Shown here: positions 14,420-15,193 of the stretch, piece after piece
How positions within the stretch are numbered: the first letter of the stretch is position 1
How the letters are laid out: every line of letters begins with the position of its first letter
Origin: Clostridia bacterium
Lineage (GTDB): Bacteria > Bacillota > Clostridia > Christensenellales > Aristaeellaceae
DNA: 15,193 nucleotides
Direction of reading: 5' to 3'
Assembly (NCBI GenBank): GCA_900769875.1
Contig: CAAGII010000136.1
Location: 1 to 15,193 of the forward strand
The notes under the pieces: generated by a model
Told to the model about the DNA's origin: nothing
Seen by the model: only the letters and a program-made list of their open reading frames with translations
The model's database searches: none
Position numbers and translations under genes: made by a program

Positions 14420-14461
14420 GTGGTTTTTGAACATTTTGTCACATTTCCTTCGCGCGCATGG

Positions 14462-14491
14462 AAAAAGCCCTCTCCGGCATGCGGAGAGGGC
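14462..14491 (-). terminator. Intrinsic terminator of the GAPDH gene
   Basis: A perfect 10-bp stem (GCCCTCTCCG at 14467-14476 with CGGAGAGGGC at 14482-14491) has a 5-base loop. It is followed on the minus strand by five Ts (14466-14462). Confidence 0.92.
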
Positions 14492-14521
14492 GGATGCCGC
14501 CTCAGTAACGGCGCACCGGCA

Positions 14522-15193
14522 TTACTTCAGCTCAGCGAAGTACTTGATGGTGCGAACCATCTGGGAGGTGTAGCTGTTCTCGTTGTCGTACCAGGACACG
14601 ACCTGCACCTGATAGGTCTCGTCATCCAGCTTGGCAACCATGGTCTGGGTGGCGTCGAACAGGGAGCCGAACTTCATGCCGACCACGTCGGAGGACACGA
14701 TGGGCTCGTCGTTGTAGCCGAAGGACTCGGAAGCCTGGGCCTTCATGGCGGCGTTGATGCTGTCCACGGTCACGTCCTTACCCTTGACGACGGCCACCAG
14801 GATGGTGGTGGAGCCGGTGGTCACAGGCACACGCTGGGCAGAACCGATCAGCTTCTTGTTCAGCTCGGGGATGACCAGGCCGATGGCCTTGGCAGCGCCG
14901 GTGGAGTTGGGCACGATGTTGGCGGCGCCGGCACGGGCACGACGCAGGTCGCCCTTGCGATGGGGGCCGTCGAGGATCATCTGATCGCCGGTGTAGGCGT
15001 GCACGGTGGTCATGATGCCGCTCTGGATCGGATAGGCGTCATTCAGAGCCTTGGCCATGGGAGCCAGGCAGTTGGTGGTGCAGGAAGCGGCGGAGATGAT
15101 GTTGTCGTCCTTGGTCAGGGTGTCGTGGTTGACGTTGTAAACGATGGTGGGCAGGTCATTGCCGGCAGGAGCGGAAATGACAACCTTCTTGGC
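14522..15193 (-). CDS. gap: Glyceraldehyde-3-phosphate dehydrogenase, C-terminal part (5' end outside window)
   Basis: The frame is open to the right edge; 223 residues and the TAA stop are visible, so roughly the N-terminal third (most of the NAD-binding domain) is missing. The catalytic cysteine is in SCTTNC (codon 15082-15080) and the catalytic histidine in TTVHAYTGDQ (codon 15001-14999). GPHRKGDLRRARAGAANIVPNSTGAAKAIG, PVTTGS and SWYDNENSYTSQMV are standard for phosphorylating glycolytic GAPDH. The enzyme oxidises glyceraldehyde 3-phosphate to 1,3-bisphosphoglycerate with NAD in the cytoplasm. A strong terminator follows 31 bases after the stop. Codon use is conserved and C/G-ending, as expected for a highly expressed gene. 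Confidence 0.97.
   Translation of the reverse strand, partial: AKKVVISAPAGNDLPTIVYNVNHDTLTKDDNIISAASCTTNCLAPMAKALNDAYPIQSGIMTTVHAYTGDQMILDGPHRKGDLRRARAGAANIVPNSTGAAKAIGLVIPELNKKLIGSAQRVPVTTGSTTILVAVVKGKDVTVDSINAAMKAQASESFGYNDEPIVSSDVVGMKFGSLFDATQTMVAKLDDETYQVQVVSWYDNENSYTSQMVRTIKYFAELK

Noticed and set aside
14346..14573. Small plus-strand open frame opposite the rpsF leader and GAPDH end
   Set aside because: It spans the rpsF promoter, the leader element and the GAPDH terminator, and shows no ribosome site or family resemblance.

Overview
The window looks like a chromosomal segment of a GC-rich Gram-positive anaerobe of the Clostridia (Bacillota). The reasons are strong AGGAGG-type ribosome binding sites before most genes, the order rpsF-ssb-rpsR, a bS18 with zinc-ligand residues, a clostridial-type GAPDH, and short intrinsic terminators. 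The exact lineage cannot be read from this window; a gut Christensenellales or Oscillospirales relative is only a guess. No tRNA, rRNA, insertion sequence or CRISPR array was seen, and no gene-free stretch exceeds about 210 bases.

Left part, plus strand (1-7736). A large secreted-looking cysteine/histidine-rich protein, cut by the window edge, is followed by a smaller exported protein with two zinc-finger-like ribbons and an SH3-like domain. Both are clearly more AT-rich than the rest, except for the 3' end of the second gene. A DUF378 small membrane protein and a terminator come next. Then a compact two-gene unit with its own extended -10 promoter encodes a cytoplasmic transglutaminase-like protein and an orphan Cas6e (CasE/Cse3) homologue whose catalytic histidine position holds asparagine. 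No other cas gene is in view. After a probable terminator come a membrane-anchored VanY-family protein lacking the zinc ligands (a likely pseudoenzyme), a clear terminator, and two overlapping half-size chromate-transporter genes ending at a strong hairpin.

Right part, minus strand (7867-15193). Reading leftward from the right edge, there is the 3' two thirds of GAPDH with its terminator, then the rpsF-ssb-rpsR operon. That operon has a consensus promoter and a leader that can pair with its own Shine-Dalgarno sequence, in the manner of the S6:S18 autoregulatory RNA motif. Next are an OFA-family (OxlT-like) MFS carrier with its own promoter and terminator, and a translationally coupled pair of ABC exporter half-transporters behind a near-consensus promoter.

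The conserved right part is housekeeping and transport. The novelty is in the left part: the degenerate, array-less Cas6e paired with a transglutaminase-fold protein, the adjacent VanY pseudoenzyme, and the zinc-ribbon surface protein pair of different base composition.
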